From Polyangiaceae bacterium (GTDB lineage Bacteria > Myxococcota_A > Polyangia > Polyangiales > Polyangiaceae), in the NCBI GenBank assembly GCA_020846005.1, contig JADLEQ010000070.1, positions 55,347 through 119,346 of the forward strand: a stretch of DNA of 64,000 nucleotides. Reading direction: 5' to 3'. The position numbers and the translations under genes were made by a program. This document shows positions 52,891 through 61,616 of this stretch, one piece after another (position 1 is the first letter of the stretch; each line of letters starts with the position of its first letter). The notes under the pieces were generated by a model. The model saw only the letters and a program-made list of their open reading frames with translations. It was not told where the DNA came from and searched no databases.

Positions 52891-54033
52891 ATGCTGAGCA
52901 AGACGAGCTTCGATCTGGTCCCGAGCACGCGGGCGTCGTTCGGCGTGGGGGCGATCGCCAAGCTCGGCAAGCGACTGCTCGCGGCGGGCCACCGGGCCGT
53001 GACGATCGTGACGGACGAAGGGCTCGTCGCGCCGGGCGTCGCCGGTCGCGTCGAGGCGGTGCTCCGGGCCGCCGGCATCGCGAGCACCACGTTCAGCGGG
53101 GTGGCCGCGAACCCGACGGGCGCCGTCGTGCTGGCCGGCGCCGAGCACGCTCGCGCGTCGCGGGCGTCCGCGCTGGTGGCGCTCGGCGGCGGCTCGCCGA
53201 TGGACGCGGCCAAGGCGATCGCGCTCATGGCGCCGAACGAGGGTGAGCTCGCCGATTTCGCCTTCGGTTGCCGGCCCGCTCAGGCGCCGCTCGCCGTCTA
53301 CGCCGTCCCGACGACCGCCGGCACCGGCTCCGAGACGAACATGTTCGCCGTCATCACCGACGAGACGCGCGGGCGCAAGATGCTGATCGCCCACTCGGGG
53401 GTGCTCCCGGCCGCGGCGCTGCTCGATCCGGAGCTCGGGGTCGGCGCGCCGCGCGGGGTCACGGCGGCGTGCGGGCTCGACGCGCTGACGCACGCGCTCG
53501 AGGCGCTGGCGAGCCAGCGCGGCAACCCGTTCAGCGAGGCGCTCGCGCTGCAGGCCATCACGCTCGTGGGGCGGCACCTCGAGCCCGCGTGCGCCGACGG
53601 CGCGGAGCTCGAGGGGCGGAGCGGGATGCTCCTCGCCTCGCACCTCGCGGGGCTCGCCTTCAACGCCTCCGGGCTCGGGCTGTGCCACGCGATGGGGCAC
53701 CCGCTGTCCGCGCGGCTGGGCGTGCCGCACGGTCAGGCGCTGGCGAGCCTGCTGCCCCAGGTGATGCGGTACGCCGCGCCGGTGGTCGGCGATCTGTGGG
53801 CGCGCGCGGGGGCGGCGCTCGGCGTGCGAGGTGGGGGGAGCGAGGCGACGATCCGGGAGGTGGAGCGGCTCCGTGAGGCCGTCGGCGCGGCGTTGCCGCT
53901 GCGCGCCCTCGGCGTCACGAGTGAGGGACTGCCGACGCTCGTCGAGGACGCGCTCGCGGATCCGCTCATGATCGGCACGCCCCGCCCGGCGGGCGCCGTC
54001 GAGGTCCGGCGCCTCTACGAGGAGGCGATGTGA
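52891..54033 (+). CDS. Iron-containing alcohol dehydrogenase family protein
   Basis: 380 residues of the Fe-ADH superfamily. The NAD-binding region has LVALGGGSPMDAAKAIAL and PTTAGTGSETNMFAVIT; the metal ligand pattern D-H-H-H is seen in CGLDALTHALEAL (H), GLCHAMGHPL (H, H) and the preceding Asp region. GVPHGQALASLLPQVMRY is family-wide. Substrate unknown; it may be a short-chain alcohol or lactaldehyde. The start is the ATG at 52891. Confidence 0.93.
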   Translation: MLSKTSFDLVPSTRASFGVGAIAKLGKRLLAAGHRAVTIVTDEGLVAPGVAGRVEAVLRAAGIASTTFSGVAANPTGAVVLAGAEHARASRASALVALGGGSPMDAAKAIALMAPNEGELADFAFGCRPAQAPLAVYAVPTTAGTGSETNMFAVITDETRGRKMLIAHSGVLPAAALLDPELGVGAPRGVTAACGLDALTHALEALASQRGNPFSEALALQAITLVGRHLEPACADGAELEGRSGMLLASHLAGLAFNASGLGLCHAMGHPLSARLGVPHGQALASLLPQVMRYAAPVVGDLWARAGAALGVRGGGSEATIREVERLREAVGAALPLRALGVTSEGLPTLVEDALADPLMIGTPRPAGAVEVRRLYEEAM

Positions 54034-54060
54034 CGTCGCGGCGACGCCCCTCGCAGCTCT

Positions 54061-54879
54061 GTGAGTGAGTCGCGGCGAGTGAGCGGCGGCGTGAGCTCCC
54101 TCCGGCTCCACGTGGAGCGCCGCGGCGCGGGCGCGCCGATCGTCTTCGCGCACGGGTTCGCCGGGAGCGCCCGCAACTGGCGGGGGCAGCTCCGCGCCCT
54201 CGAGGCGAGCGCGCGCGTGATCGCGTTCGACGCGCGGGGCCACGCGCGCAGCGACGCCCCCGACGACGCCGCGAGCTACGTCCCCGCGCGGTTCGTCGAC
54301 GATCTCGCGGGGCTCATCGAGGCGGAGGCGGGGGGCCCCGCGGTCGTGGTCGGGCTCAGCATGGGCACCGGCGTGGCGCTCCGGCTCGCCGTCGCGCGGC
54401 CCGAGCTGGTGCGCGGCCTCGCGCTGCTCTCCCACCCGACTCCAGCGAGCGCGCCCGGGCAGCTCGAGTGGGCGCTGGAGTTCGCGACCGCCCTGGAGCG
54501 TGACGGCCTCGAGGTCGCGGGCGAGCGCTACGCCTGGGGCGAGCGTGCCCGCTTCGATCCGAAGGGCGCCGCGCTGATCCGCGCGGGGTTCCTCGAGCAT
54601 CGGCCGCGCGCGCTCGCGCACGTCCTCCGCGAGCTCATCGCGCTGCAGCCGGCGCCGGGCGAGATCTCGGGCGAGCTTCGTGCGATCTCGGCGCCAGCGG
54701 TGGTCGTGGCGGGGAGCGACGACGCTCGTTCGCTCGAGCCGAGCCGAGACCTCGCCGCGATCCTGCGCGACGCGGAGCTGGTCGTGCTCGAGGGCGCGGG
54801 GCACGTCGTGAACCTGTCGCGGCCGCGCGAGGTCGAGGCGGCGATCGAGCGCCTCGTCGAGCGCGCCTCGCGCGCGTGA
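54061..54879 (+). CDS. Alpha/beta hydrolase
   Basis: 272 residues. IVFAHGFAGSARNWRGQLRA, the Asp strand VIAFDARGHARSDAP, the nucleophile elbow VVVGLSMGTGVALRLAV (GxSxG) and a C-terminal His in LEGAGHVVNLSRP provide a normal Ser-Asp-His triad. Substrate unknown; proline-iminopeptidase, lactonase or esterase are all possible. GTG start, 27 bp after the alcohol dehydrogenase, so probably co-transcribed. Confidence 0.88.
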   Translation: MSESRRVSGGVSSLRLHVERRGAGAPIVFAHGFAGSARNWRGQLRALEASARVIAFDARGHARSDAPDDAASYVPARFVDDLAGLIEAEAGGPAVVVGLSMGTGVALRLAVARPELVRGLALLSHPTPASAPGQLEWALEFATALERDGLEVAGERYAWGERARFDPKGAALIRAGFLEHRPRALAHVLRELIALQPAPGEISGELRAISAPAVVVAGSDDARSLEPSRDLAAILRDAELVVLEGAGHVVNLSRPREVEAAIERLVERASRA

Positions 54880-55257
54880 CGCGACGGGCTGGCGCGCGTG
54901 CGCGGCGCGCGTGTGCAGCGCGCGCAGTCGCCGAGCACGTCACGCGCCGCTCGCGCGCTTGCATGTGGAGTCAGAGCGGGCGCCGCGTCGTGTGGCGCGG
55001 CGCTCCGCGGTCGCGCGCTTGCCTATGGCGTCGGCGCGCGTGAGCGCGCTCGCGCCGGCCTGAAGCGCCGATCGGGCGCGCGGCAGCGGCCCGGGCGGCG
55101 GCGGCCGGCTGCTCCCCGGGCTCACGAGGCAGGGCTCGGTCGGTTACGCGCGCTCGAGCCCGCGACCGGCCCGGCGGCCGCCCTCTCCGGGTTCGATCGC
55201 TAACTACAGGAAATAACAGGAAAACTATCCGGCAGTGGCGCCGCGATACATGCGTGG
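54880..55257. other. Long intergenic stretch before the histone-like gene
   Basis: No gene is supported here. It contains imperfect direct repeats 60 bp apart (TCGCGCGCTTGC at 54951 and 55011, each followed by a TGGxGTC). It also holds an AT-rich end with two copies of ACAGGAAA (about 55205-55222). Short open frames have no ribosome binding sites or conserved residues. Confidence 0.5.
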
Positions 55258-55287
55258 TTGACACGCCACACTAGATGGCAATATATG
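55258..55287 (+). promoter_or_regulatory. Sigma-70-type promoter of the histone-like gene
   Basis: TTGACA (55258-55263), an 18-nt spacer and TATATG (55282-55287) make the best housekeeping promoter in the window. Predicted +1 is near 55294, followed by a GGAGG ribosome binding site at about 55338 and the ATG at 55347. Confidence 0.75.
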
Positions 55288-55346
55288 TGATGCACGCCCA
55301 CCGCGGGCCACTTTTCAACGATCCGCGAGGCGAACCTGGAGGTTCC

Positions 55347-55637
55347 ATGGCTGCGAAGAAGAAGAGCGCGAAGAAGGCCCCTGCGAAGAAGGCCCCTGCG
55401 AAGAAGGCCCCTGCCAAGAAGGCCCCTGCCAAGAAGGCCCCTGCCAAGAAGGCCGCCAAGAAGGCGCCTGCCAAGAAGGCGCCTGCCAAGAAGGCCCCTG
55501 CGAAGAAGGCGGCGGCACCCGCCCCGGCGGCGCCCGCTCCGGCGGCGCCCGCCCCGGCCAAGAAGAAAGCCGCCAAGAAGAGGGCCGCCAAGAAGGTCGC
55601 CGCACCCGCCCCGATGGATATGGGCAGCGGCAGCTGA
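55347..55637 (+). CDS. Histone H1-like Lys/Ala/Pro repeat protein
   Basis: 96 residues. After [10 protein letters not shown] come about ten repeats of the KAPAK type, an Ala/Pro hinge and a second basic stretch, ending in MDMGSGS. Composition and repeat are those of bacterial histone H1-like nucleoid proteins (Hc1/Hc2, myxobacterial CarD C-terminal-like tails). It should bind DNA non-specifically and compact or protect the nucleoid. The ATG is supported by GGAGG just upstream. The repeat is also a DNA repeat (15-bp units), so length may vary. Confidence 0.85.
   Translation: MAAKKKSAKKAPAKKAPAKKAPAKKAPAKKAPAKKAAKKAPAKKAPAKKAPAKKAAAPAPAAPAPAAPAPAKKKAAKKRAAKKVAAPAPMDMGSGS
55366..55510 (+). repeat. 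15-bp tandem repeat within the histone-like gene
   Basis: Units of the form GCGAAGAAGGCCCCT / GCCAAGAAGGCCCCT are repeated about nine times in frame. Confidence 0.85.
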
Positions 55638-55927
55638 GTGCGCTCTCCGGCGGGGCCCGCGCCGCGCGCGAGCCGTTCGCCGGAGGGCATCAGGCCCGAG
55701 AGCTCGGTCGGGTCCTGGAGCGCAGCCGTTCGTGCTCCCGGGGCGGAGATCGAGGCACCGGGCTGGGCAAGCCCGCGGAAGCTACCGGATGGACCGGGGC
55801 CTCTGCGGCTTCGCTCATTTTGTCTTGCTGAGCGGGTCGCGCGGCGCGGGCGCTGCGCGGAGCTCGGGGATGCGCCGGGGACGGCCGGCGCGAGGGGCGC
55901 CGGCCGCCGCCGCGACGCTGGCCTGCG

Positions 55928-56368
55928 TCAGTTGAACCCGACCACTAGGGCTAGGATGGCGTAGAGGATCGTGAGTAGCGCATAGAGCCCCCACATCACG
56001 AACGTGATGATCTTCGCGAGCTTGATCTTCTTGCGCGCGTCCTCGAGATCACCCTTGTCGGCCGCCTGCATGCCGAGGAACGCCAAGATCGGCGCGACGA
56101 TGCACCCCGCGCAGAGGAAGGAGATGATGAGCCACATCAACGCCTGCTTCTTCAGCGCCTCCTTGTCGCCGCCACCGCCGGGCATCGGGCCGCCGCCGGG
56201 GGGAGCCATCGGCGCGCCGCCCGGGGGCGGGCCCAGCATCGGACCACCGGGCGGGCCGTAGCCGCCGGGCGCCTGGCCGTAGCCACCAGGCGGAGGCGCG
56301 CCGTAGCCGCCGGGGGGAGGACCGTATCCGCCGCCTGCGGCGTGGACCTGGGGCTCTTGCATGTTCAT
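55928..56368 (-). CDS. CD225/dispanin-like membrane protein with Gly-Pro-Tyr-rich N-terminus
   Basis: 146 residues. The N-terminal 70 residues are low-complexity Gly/Pro/Tyr (GGYGPPPGGYGAP type). Two membrane helices follow: the first within WLIISFLCAGCIVAPILAFL, the second within FVMWGLYALLTILYAILALV. Between them is MQAADKGDLEDARKKIKLAK, matching the conserved loop 'aGDxxgAxxxSxxAk' of the CD225/dispanin family (which includes human IFITM proteins). The start was chosen at the ATG (56368) preceded by AGGAG 7 nt upstream. The role of bacterial members is unknown. Confidence 0.75.
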   Translation of the reverse strand: MNMQEPQVHAAGGGYGPPPGGYGAPPPGGYGQAPGGYGPPGGPMLGPPPGGAPMAPPGGGPMPGGGGDKEALKKQALMWLIISFLCAGCIVAPILAFLGMQAADKGDLEDARKKIKLAKIITFVMWGLYALLTILYAILALVVGFN

Positions 56369-56552
56369 CGTCTGCTCCTGTGTGCTCTTCGTCCAAGCGC
56401 GATCGGCCGCGCGTGCTCGTCGATCCGCGCGCCCGGGCGCCTCGCCCGAGCGTTCCGGCGCGATGCTAGGCGAGCGATGGGCGCTTGCGAAGCGCGAAGT
56501 CTCCCCGCTCCGCAAGATCTTCGCGTCTGGCTCCCAGGGCGGGTGGCCGGTG

Positions 56553-58229
56553 TCAGCGCGGAGGCCCGGTGCGCCAGGCGCGCAGCGCGGGCGCCGACCC
56601 GGCCCCTACCGAGGACTCGATCACCCACTCGGCCGGGGCCGAGCCCGTCGAGCAGGCGGACGCCCACGCGCCGTCCGCCCCGAGCCCGCGCGCCAGCTCG
56701 AGCCGGGATCCCCGCGCGACCAGCCGCAGCTCGGCTCCCGAGGCTCCCGTGCCGAGCGCCAGCCCCGCCTCGAGACACTGTCCCGGCGGGACGGTCACCT
56801 CGTCCGATCGGAGGGTGCCAGCTCCTAGCGTCTCCGCTCGGAGCTCGAGGCCCGCGGCCGAGGCGTCCAGCCCGCGGTCGTCGAGCCGGGCCAGCAGCCG
56901 CGCCGCCGCCAGGGGCTGGCGCGTCAGCTCGTCGCGCGCGCCAGGCAGCGGCCGCAGCTCCACCGCGTACGCGCCGCCCGCCATCGTCGCCTCCACGTCG
57001 AGCCGCGCGCGGCCGCCCGCCCCGCACGCGAACAGCGTCGCGCGCCCCCACCCGCGGGCGCGGGCGGTGAGCTGGCCACCGGCGTCGTACATCCAGGCGC
57101 GCAGCCCGCGCAGCGGTCGGCCGCCCACCACGTCGAGCCGCGCGCAGCCGGCGGGCAGCTCGAGATCGTGCGATGCGCGGCTCCCTACGCGCGCCTCGCC
57201 GCCGTGGAGGCGCCGCGGCGCGCCGGCGCGGGCGCCCACGCGCCGGGCGAGCGCCGCCAACTCGGCGCCGAGCTCGCCGATGGGCCCGACATCGACGCGC
57301 TCCGGCGTCACCACCTCGGCGTGCGCGCCGCGCTCCGTCCCCGCCACCACGACCGCGGCGAGCCCACGGCCCGCGTGGGGGCGCACCTCGACGGTGACGG
57401 GCGTCTGCGCGGGAGAGCAGACCACCGCCGTGCGCTGTTCGCCTCGCGCCACCCCGCGCGCGACGATCGCGCCGTGCTCGTCGAGCACCGTGAGCTCGAG
57501 CTGGGCGACGCTGTCGTCGGGGATCGCCAGGACGTCGAGGCAGCCGTCCGCCTCGATCGAGGCGGTCACCGTGGCGGGGATCTGCGCGTCGATCGGCAGC
57601 GCCACGCGACGCAGCTCTCGCCACCGGCCGGCGAGCGACGCGCGACGCTCCGCGGCGATCGCTTCGAGATCGCCGAAGGCGCCGAGCTCGCGCCGCTGGG
57701 CACGCGCGGCGGCCGTAGCGCCTGCGCGTTCGGCGGCCCGTGCGGCCTCCTCGGGCGGCACGCGCTCGGCGCCGAGCGCGACGAGCCCGTGCCCCGACGC
57801 GATGCGCGCGACCAGGAAGATACGCCCGGGGTGCGGTGGGCAGACGAGCACCGCCGGCGTGGCGTCCGGCGCCTCGTCGACGCCGAGCACCGCGCCGTCT
57901 TCCCCGTAGGCGAAGAGATCCACGTCCTCGACCGACGCCGAGCCGCGCGCGATCACCAGCGCGCACGACGCGGCGGGGACCTCGAGCAGGGCAGAGATCC
58001 GGTCGCCCGCCGCGCCTGGCTCGACGGCGAGGACCTCGGACGCGGCGCGCGCGCCGCCCCGATCGAGCACGGCGCGGCCGTCCGGGCCGCCGCTCGCGGG
58101 GCCGAAGCGCCCCGAGTCGAGCAGGCCGACCGGGCCTCTCGCGCGCGGCGTGCACGCGGACAGCACCGCGATCGCGCCGGCCGCAGCCAGCACACGGCCC
58201 CGCCCTCCGGCGCTGCGCTGGGCGTTCAT
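56553..58229 (-). CDS. Large lipoprotein of unknown function
   Basis: 558 residues. A lipoprotein signal (VLAAAGAIAVLSAC, Cys at about 26) is followed by beta-rich repeats with regularly spaced Cys in similar contexts (for example CLDVLAIPDDSVA, CARLDVVGG, CLEAGLALG), like tandem Ig- or PPC-type domains. No catalytic motif was seen. The ATG overlaps the stop of the previous gene (ATGA), so it is translated with the other large exported protein at 58226-59509, and both are the last genes of the cysteine/JAMM operon. It may be unrelated to sulfur and only co-located. Confidence 0.6.
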   Translation of the reverse strand: MNAQRSAGGRGRVLAAAGAIAVLSACTPRARGPVGLLDSGRFGPASGGPDGRAVLDRGGARAASEVLAVEPGAAGDRISALLEVPAASCALVIARGSASVEDVDLFAYGEDGAVLGVDEAPDATPAVLVCPPHPGRIFLVARIASGHGLVALGAERVPPEEAARAAERAGATAAARAQRRELGAFGDLEAIAAERRASLAGRWRELRRVALPIDAQIPATVTASIEADGCLDVLAIPDDSVAQLELTVLDEHGAIVARGVARGEQRTAVVCSPAQTPVTVEVRPHAGRGLAAVVVAGTERGAHAEVVTPERVDVGPIGELGAELAALARRVGARAGAPRRLHGGEARVGSRASHDLELPAGCARLDVVGGRPLRGLRAWMYDAGGQLTARARGWGRATLFACGAGGRARLDVEATMAGGAYAVELRPLPGARDELTRQPLAAARLLARLDDRGLDASAAGLELRAETLGAGTLRSDEVTVPPGQCLEAGLALGTGASGAELRLVARGSRLELARGLGADGAWASACSTGSAPAEWVIESSVGAGSAPALRAWRTGPPR

Positions 58230-59509
58230 TCGTCGAAGGCTCCGAGCGCGCGGCGCCCCACGCGCCACACCGCCGTGATCCACGACTCGCCGGCGCCGCG
58301 CGCGTCGACATCCATGCGCGCGAGCTCGTCCGTGTCCGCGCAGAAGGCGACTGCGGCGCCCGGCGACCCGAACGGCGCGCGCACCTCGCGCACACGCCCC
58401 GCCGCGCGCACGGTGAGCGCGATCGCGGGCTCACCGGACTGCTGCCCCGCGACGACGGCGAGGTAGCAGGCCCCGGGCTCCACGGGCACCGGGAGGACCG
58501 TGATGCCCTGCACGCCGGCGCGCTCGTAGACGGGCTCGTCCTGGAAGCCGAGCGGGTGCGGCGCGCGGAGCGTCGCGGCCACGTTCGCGCGCGTCTCCTC
58601 GCTCCATCTCTCCGGGAGCCCCTGAGGCAGCGGCGCGCGCGCAGCCACCACGATCACGCTGGCTCCGGGGCGCGCCCCGAGCAGGCGCACCTGGCCCATC
58701 CGCGCGCCGCCCACGCACGCGGCGAGGGAGGCGTCCGGGCTCTCGCCGTCGTCGCGCGCGAGCACCTGGCCTCCGCTGTCGACGAGCTCGGCGTCGATGT
58801 CCGCCACGCGGTCACCGCCGACGCGCGGCTCTTCCGCGATCACGGTGAGCTGGTGACACCCGGGATCCAGGTCGACACCGAGCTCGGCCTGGCCGGAGTC
58901 CCCGGCCTGGACGGTGAGACGCTTCGTCGTCGCGCCGTCGCGCCGGGCGCGCGCCTCCGCCGCCCGCGCGCGCGCCTCGGCGGTGCCGGGGAACCCGTGT
59001 GGCGGCACCCGCTCGTCGGCGACGCGCGGCCCCGGATCGCGGTGAGGCAGCGCGCCGACCAGCGGAGGCATCGGCGCGGGGGCGCTCACCACCATCGCCT
59101 CGACGACCGCGCGAGGGGAGCGCATCTCCACGGCGAGGCGCGACAACATCGCCTTGCGTTCGCCGCACCGGACGAGCTGGGCCGCCCCGGCGACGCTGGG
59201 CTCAGGCGTCTCGCCCTCGGGCCAGCTGGGCTCGCCGGCGGCGGGGAGGAAGCGGAGCACGAACGCGGACTGCGTCGTCCCCAACACGACGACGCTCGTG
59301 CACCAGGACGAGGCCGGATCGGCGAGCGCGACGGGTACGCGCACGAGCCGAGTCTCGCCGCGCTCGAGCAGCCGTGGGCGGAGCCGGATCACGCGGCCGC
59401 CCGCGGACCAGGCGCGCGTGAGCGCGGCCGCGTCGACGGCGAGCTCCGAGCCGGCGCTCGGGGCCGCGAGCGTGGCGACGGCGAGCGCAGCGCCCCAGCC
59501 GCGGGTCAC
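58226..59509 (-). CDS. Exported protein of unknown function
   Basis: 427 residues. A short signal peptide (AALAVATLAAPSAGS) is followed by a beta-rich protein with single Cys residues before hydrophobic strands (CHQLTVIAEE, CYLAVVAGQQSG, SSWCTSVVVLG), the same PPC-like pattern as the next gene's product. The two are therefore probably related by domain duplication. GTG start overlapping the JAMM gene (GTGA). Confidence 0.6.
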   Translation of the reverse strand: MTRGWGAALAVATLAAPSAGSELAVDAAALTRAWSAGGRVIRLRPRLLERGETRLVRVPVALADPASSWCTSVVVLGTTQSAFVLRFLPAAGEPSWPEGETPEPSVAGAAQLVRCGERKAMLSRLAVEMRSPRAVVEAMVVSAPAPMPPLVGALPHRDPGPRVADERVPPHGFPGTAEARARAAEARARRDGATTKRLTVQAGDSGQAELGVDLDPGCHQLTVIAEEPRVGGDRVADIDAELVDSGGQVLARDDGESPDASLAACVGGARMGQVRLLGARPGASVIVVAARAPLPQGLPERWSEETRANVAATLRAPHPLGFQDEPVYERAGVQGITVLPVPVEPGACYLAVVAGQQSGEPAIALTVRAAGRVREVRAPFGSPGAAVAFCADTDELARMDVDARGAGESWITAVWRVGRRALGAFDE

Positions 59510-60018
59510 TCGCCCACCACCTCGAGAGGCGCGTCGACGAACGCGCGCTCGGAGCCGCTCCACACGAAGAGTCGGTGCGCGGTGATCTCGCCCCGATCGA
59601 CGGCGGTCACCAGGTAGGCGAGGGCGTACGTGGGCTCGCCCGTCCCGCCGAGGGTCATGCTCGCGGCGTCCTCCGCGCTGAAGTACGCGCCGCAGTCGAG
59701 GTGGGAGTGGAAGAAGACCTTCACGGGCCGACCGGCGGCCGCTCCCTCGCCGAGCGCGCGCTCGAAGCGGAGCGCGTTGACCTTGAAGTACTCGCGCCCC
59801 GTGCGTGGATGCCCCTCCGGGTCGGCTCGGTGGTACTTGTTGGCGAGGTTCTCCAGCTCCAACGCCTCGTCGGCGAGGAGCGGGTCCCCTGCCGGCCCCG
59901 TCAGGTAGCCGCACGCCTCCTCGTCACGCGCGTATGCGTCGCGAGCCGCTCGCTCGACGACGGCCAACGCGCTGCGGGTGACTCGTGCGCCGTGCCGCGC
60001 CCAGGGGGGATCGTTCAT
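59506..60018 (-). CDS. JAMM (Mec/MPN+) metalloprotease acting on the sulfur carrier protein
   Basis: 170 residues. The JAMM zinc site is complete: Glu34 in EEACGYL, His104 and His106 in FFHSHLDCG, and Ser114/Asp117 in YFSAED (HxH-x7-SxxD). This matches mycobacterial Mec, which cleaves cysteine from CysO-Cys, and the HcyD/QbsD enzymes that trim carrier tails. It lies 11 bp after cysM in an operon with the CysO-like carrier. The ATG at 60018 was chosen because the family N-terminus begins just there. Confidence 0.93.
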   Translation of the reverse strand: MNDPPWARHGARVTRSALAVVERAARDAYARDEEACGYLTGPAGDPLLADEALELENLANKYHRADPEGHPRTGREYFKVNALRFERALGEGAAAGRPVKVFFHSHLDCGAYFSAEDAASMTLGGTGEPTYALAYLVTAVDRGEITAHRLFVWSGSERAFVDAPLEVVGE

Positions 60019-60029
60019 CGCTCGCGACT

Positions 60030-60980
60030 CTACCAGACGTAGCGCCGCTCCCATTTCATGGGGGCGAAGTAGCGGTCGCTGCGGTCGCAGGCGATGGTCA
60101 CCACGCAGCCGCCGCCCTGCTCGCGCTGCGCGCGCTTCGCCAGCTCCACGGCCGCGTACACGTTCGCGCCCGTGGAGTGACCGACGTGTAGCCCCTCCTC
60201 GGCCGCCAGGCGCTCCGCCATGTCCCACCCCGCCTCCGTCTCGACCGGGAGGATCTCGTCCGGGAGCGCGGGATCGTAGATGGCCGGCACGATCGACGAG
60301 GCCATGTGCTTCAACCCCTCGAGGCCGTGCAGGGCCTCGGCCGGCTCCGCGGCGACGCAGTGGACGCGGCGCGAGTGCTCTCGCAGGCGCCGGGTCGTCC
60401 CCATGCACGTGCCGCTCGTCCCCAGCCCGGCGACGAAGTGGGTGACGCGGTCGCCGAGGGCGTCGAGGATCTCGGCGCCCGTGCCGTGGTAGTGCGCAGC
60501 GGGGTTCGACGGGTTCGAGTACTGATCGCAGTAGAAGTAGCGCTCTGGGTGGCGCTCGACGAGCCCGCGGGCGAGGCGGATCGCGCCGTCGGAGCCCTCC
60601 ATGGGGCTCGAGAACGTGAGCCGGCTGCCGAACGCGGCCGTGATGTCCTTGCGGGCCTGGGTCACGTTGGCCGGCATGACGAGCTCCACCGCGTAGCCGA
60701 GCGCCGCGCCGACCAACGAGTAGGCGACGCCGGTGTTGCCGCTCGTGGCGTCGATCAGCGTCTTGTCGCTGGTGAGGCGCCCATCCGCGATCGCGTCCAG
60801 CATCATGCGGAGCGCGGGGCGGTCCTTCACCGAGCCGCCCGGGTTCGCGAACTCGAGCTTCAGGTAGACCTCCACGTCGGGAGCGTCGCGGGCGACCTTC
60901 TCCAGCCGGAGCATCGGCGTCGACCCGACGGCGTCCAGCACGGTCCGCAGCAGGCGGGAGCGGCGGAAGGACGGGCTCAC
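60030..60980 (-). CDS. cysM: CysM-type PLP-dependent cysteine synthase (sulfur carrier-dependent)
   Basis: A PLP enzyme of 316 residues. The PLP Lys is in FANPGGSVKDRPALRMM, and SGNTGVAYSLVGAALG (SGNTG) and GLGTSGTCMGTTRRLRE bind the cofactor phosphate. The C-terminal EGLHVGHSTGANVYAAVELA is typical of CBS/CysM proteins. In the CysO-dependent pathway this type accepts O-phosphoserine and the CysO thiocarboxylate. Context (CysO, E1, JAMM) supports this over the O-acetylserine reaction. GTG start overlapping the previous small gene (GTGA). Confidence 0.93.
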   Translation of the reverse strand: MSPSFRRSRLLRTVLDAVGSTPMLRLEKVARDAPDVEVYLKLEFANPGGSVKDRPALRMMLDAIADGRLTSDKTLIDATSGNTGVAYSLVGAALGYAVELVMPANVTQARKDITAAFGSRLTFSSPMEGSDGAIRLARGLVERHPERYFYCDQYSNPSNPAAHYHGTGAEILDALGDRVTHFVAGLGTSGTCMGTTRRLREHSRRVHCVAAEPAEALHGLEGLKHMASSIVPAIYDPALPDEILPVETEAGWDMAERLAAEEGLHVGHSTGANVYAAVELAKRAQREQGGGCVVTIACDRSDRYFAPMKWERRYVW

Positions 60981-61297
60981 GTCGGCGCTCCTGCGCTGCC
61001 CGTGTCGCCCATCGTGGCGAGCCCCAGCGCCCCGCGGAGCTGCGCGAGCGCCGCCCACGCGCCCGCGGCGACCCGGCCCGGTGCGGCGTGTCGGAAGTGC
61101 GCCGCGTGGGGGAACGGGAGCGAGGCCTCGCGCGGCGCGAGGTGCACGGCGCCCGCGCGCACCAGATACTCGCGCTCGACGTCCAGCGGACCTTCGGCGG
61201 GCGCCACGGAGTATCGGGACGCCGCGATCCGCGTGAGACCCTCTGCGCCGATCTCCGCGAGGCGCGCCTGCCGGGAGAGTGACGCCGGGACACTCAC
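60977..61297 (-). CDS. Small protein carrying an E1-like N-terminal motif, unassigned otherwise
   Basis: 106 residues. Residues 8-24 read SRQARLAEIGAEGLTRI, close to the 'RYSRQilLpeiGeeGqerL' segment that begins ThiF/MoeB/HesA E1-like enzymes, whose Arg reaches into the partner subunit's ATP site. The rest (about 25-106; EREYLVRAGAVHLAPREASL, FPHAAHFRHAAPGRVAAGA, WAALAQLRGALGLA) is unlike the E1 Rossmann domain. The E1 gene 300 bp upstream starts right at its nucleotide-binding strand and lacks this segment. GTG start overlapping cysO; the end overlaps cysM (GTGA both). Confidence 0.7.
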   Translation of the reverse strand: MSVPASLSRQARLAEIGAEGLTRIAASRYSVAPAEGPLDVEREYLVRAGAVHLAPREASLPFPHAAHFRHAAPGRVAAGAWAALAQLRGALGLATMGDTGSAGAPT

Positions 61298-61596
61298 TCC
61301 GCGGCGTCTCGCTCGGGCGCCGCCGCACCCCCGGCGATGGCCGGGACGATGCTGATCTCCTCGCCGCCCTTCAACGCGGTGGCGAGGCCGTCGAGGAAGC
61401 GGATGTCCTCTTCCCCGACGTAGAGGTTCACGAAGCGGCGGACGCCCTTGTCGTCGAGCAGCCGGTCCCGCATGCCCGGGTGCTTGCGCTCGAGGTCGTC
61501 GAGCGCCTCGCGGATGGTCGAGCCTTCGACGGAGACTTGCTCCTCGCCCGCGGTCAGGGTGCGGAGCGGGGTCGGGATGCGGATGGTCACGGCCAT
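61294..61596 (-). CDS. cysO: CysO-like ThiS/MoaD-family sulfur carrier with C-terminal extension
   Basis: A ubiquitin-like sulfur carrier of 100 residues. It matches mycobacterial CysO: TIRIPTPLRTLTAGEEQVSV, VRRFVNLYVGEEDIRFLDGL and ISIVPAIAGG. The terminal Gly-Gly (89-90) is not the end: AAAPERDAAE follows (91-100), so it must be trimmed before adenylation, presumably by the JAMM protease in the same operon. An AGAGGA site lies upstream of the ATG at 61596. Its gene overlaps the small gene by GTGA. Confidence 0.92.
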   Translation of the reverse strand: MAVTIRIPTPLRTLTAGEEQVSVEGSTIREALDDLERKHPGMRDRLLDDKGVRRFVNLYVGEEDIRFLDGLATALKGGEEISIVPAIAGGAAAPERDAAE

Positions 61597-61616
61597 GAGG
61601 TCCTCTTCTGCTGGTG

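Noticed and set aside
55009..55023. GGTCGCGCGCTTGC in the intergenic stretch as a sigma-54 promoter
   Set aside because: It has GG-N10-GC and TTGC, but lacks TGGC at -24 and is followed by no gene with conserved residues or ribosome binding site.
55638..55964. Small plus-strand open frame after the histone-like gene
   Set aside because: No ribosome binding site, no hydrophobic or conserved pattern, overlap with the end of the CD225-like gene on the other strand, and Arg/Ala/Gly composition expected from random GC-rich DNA.
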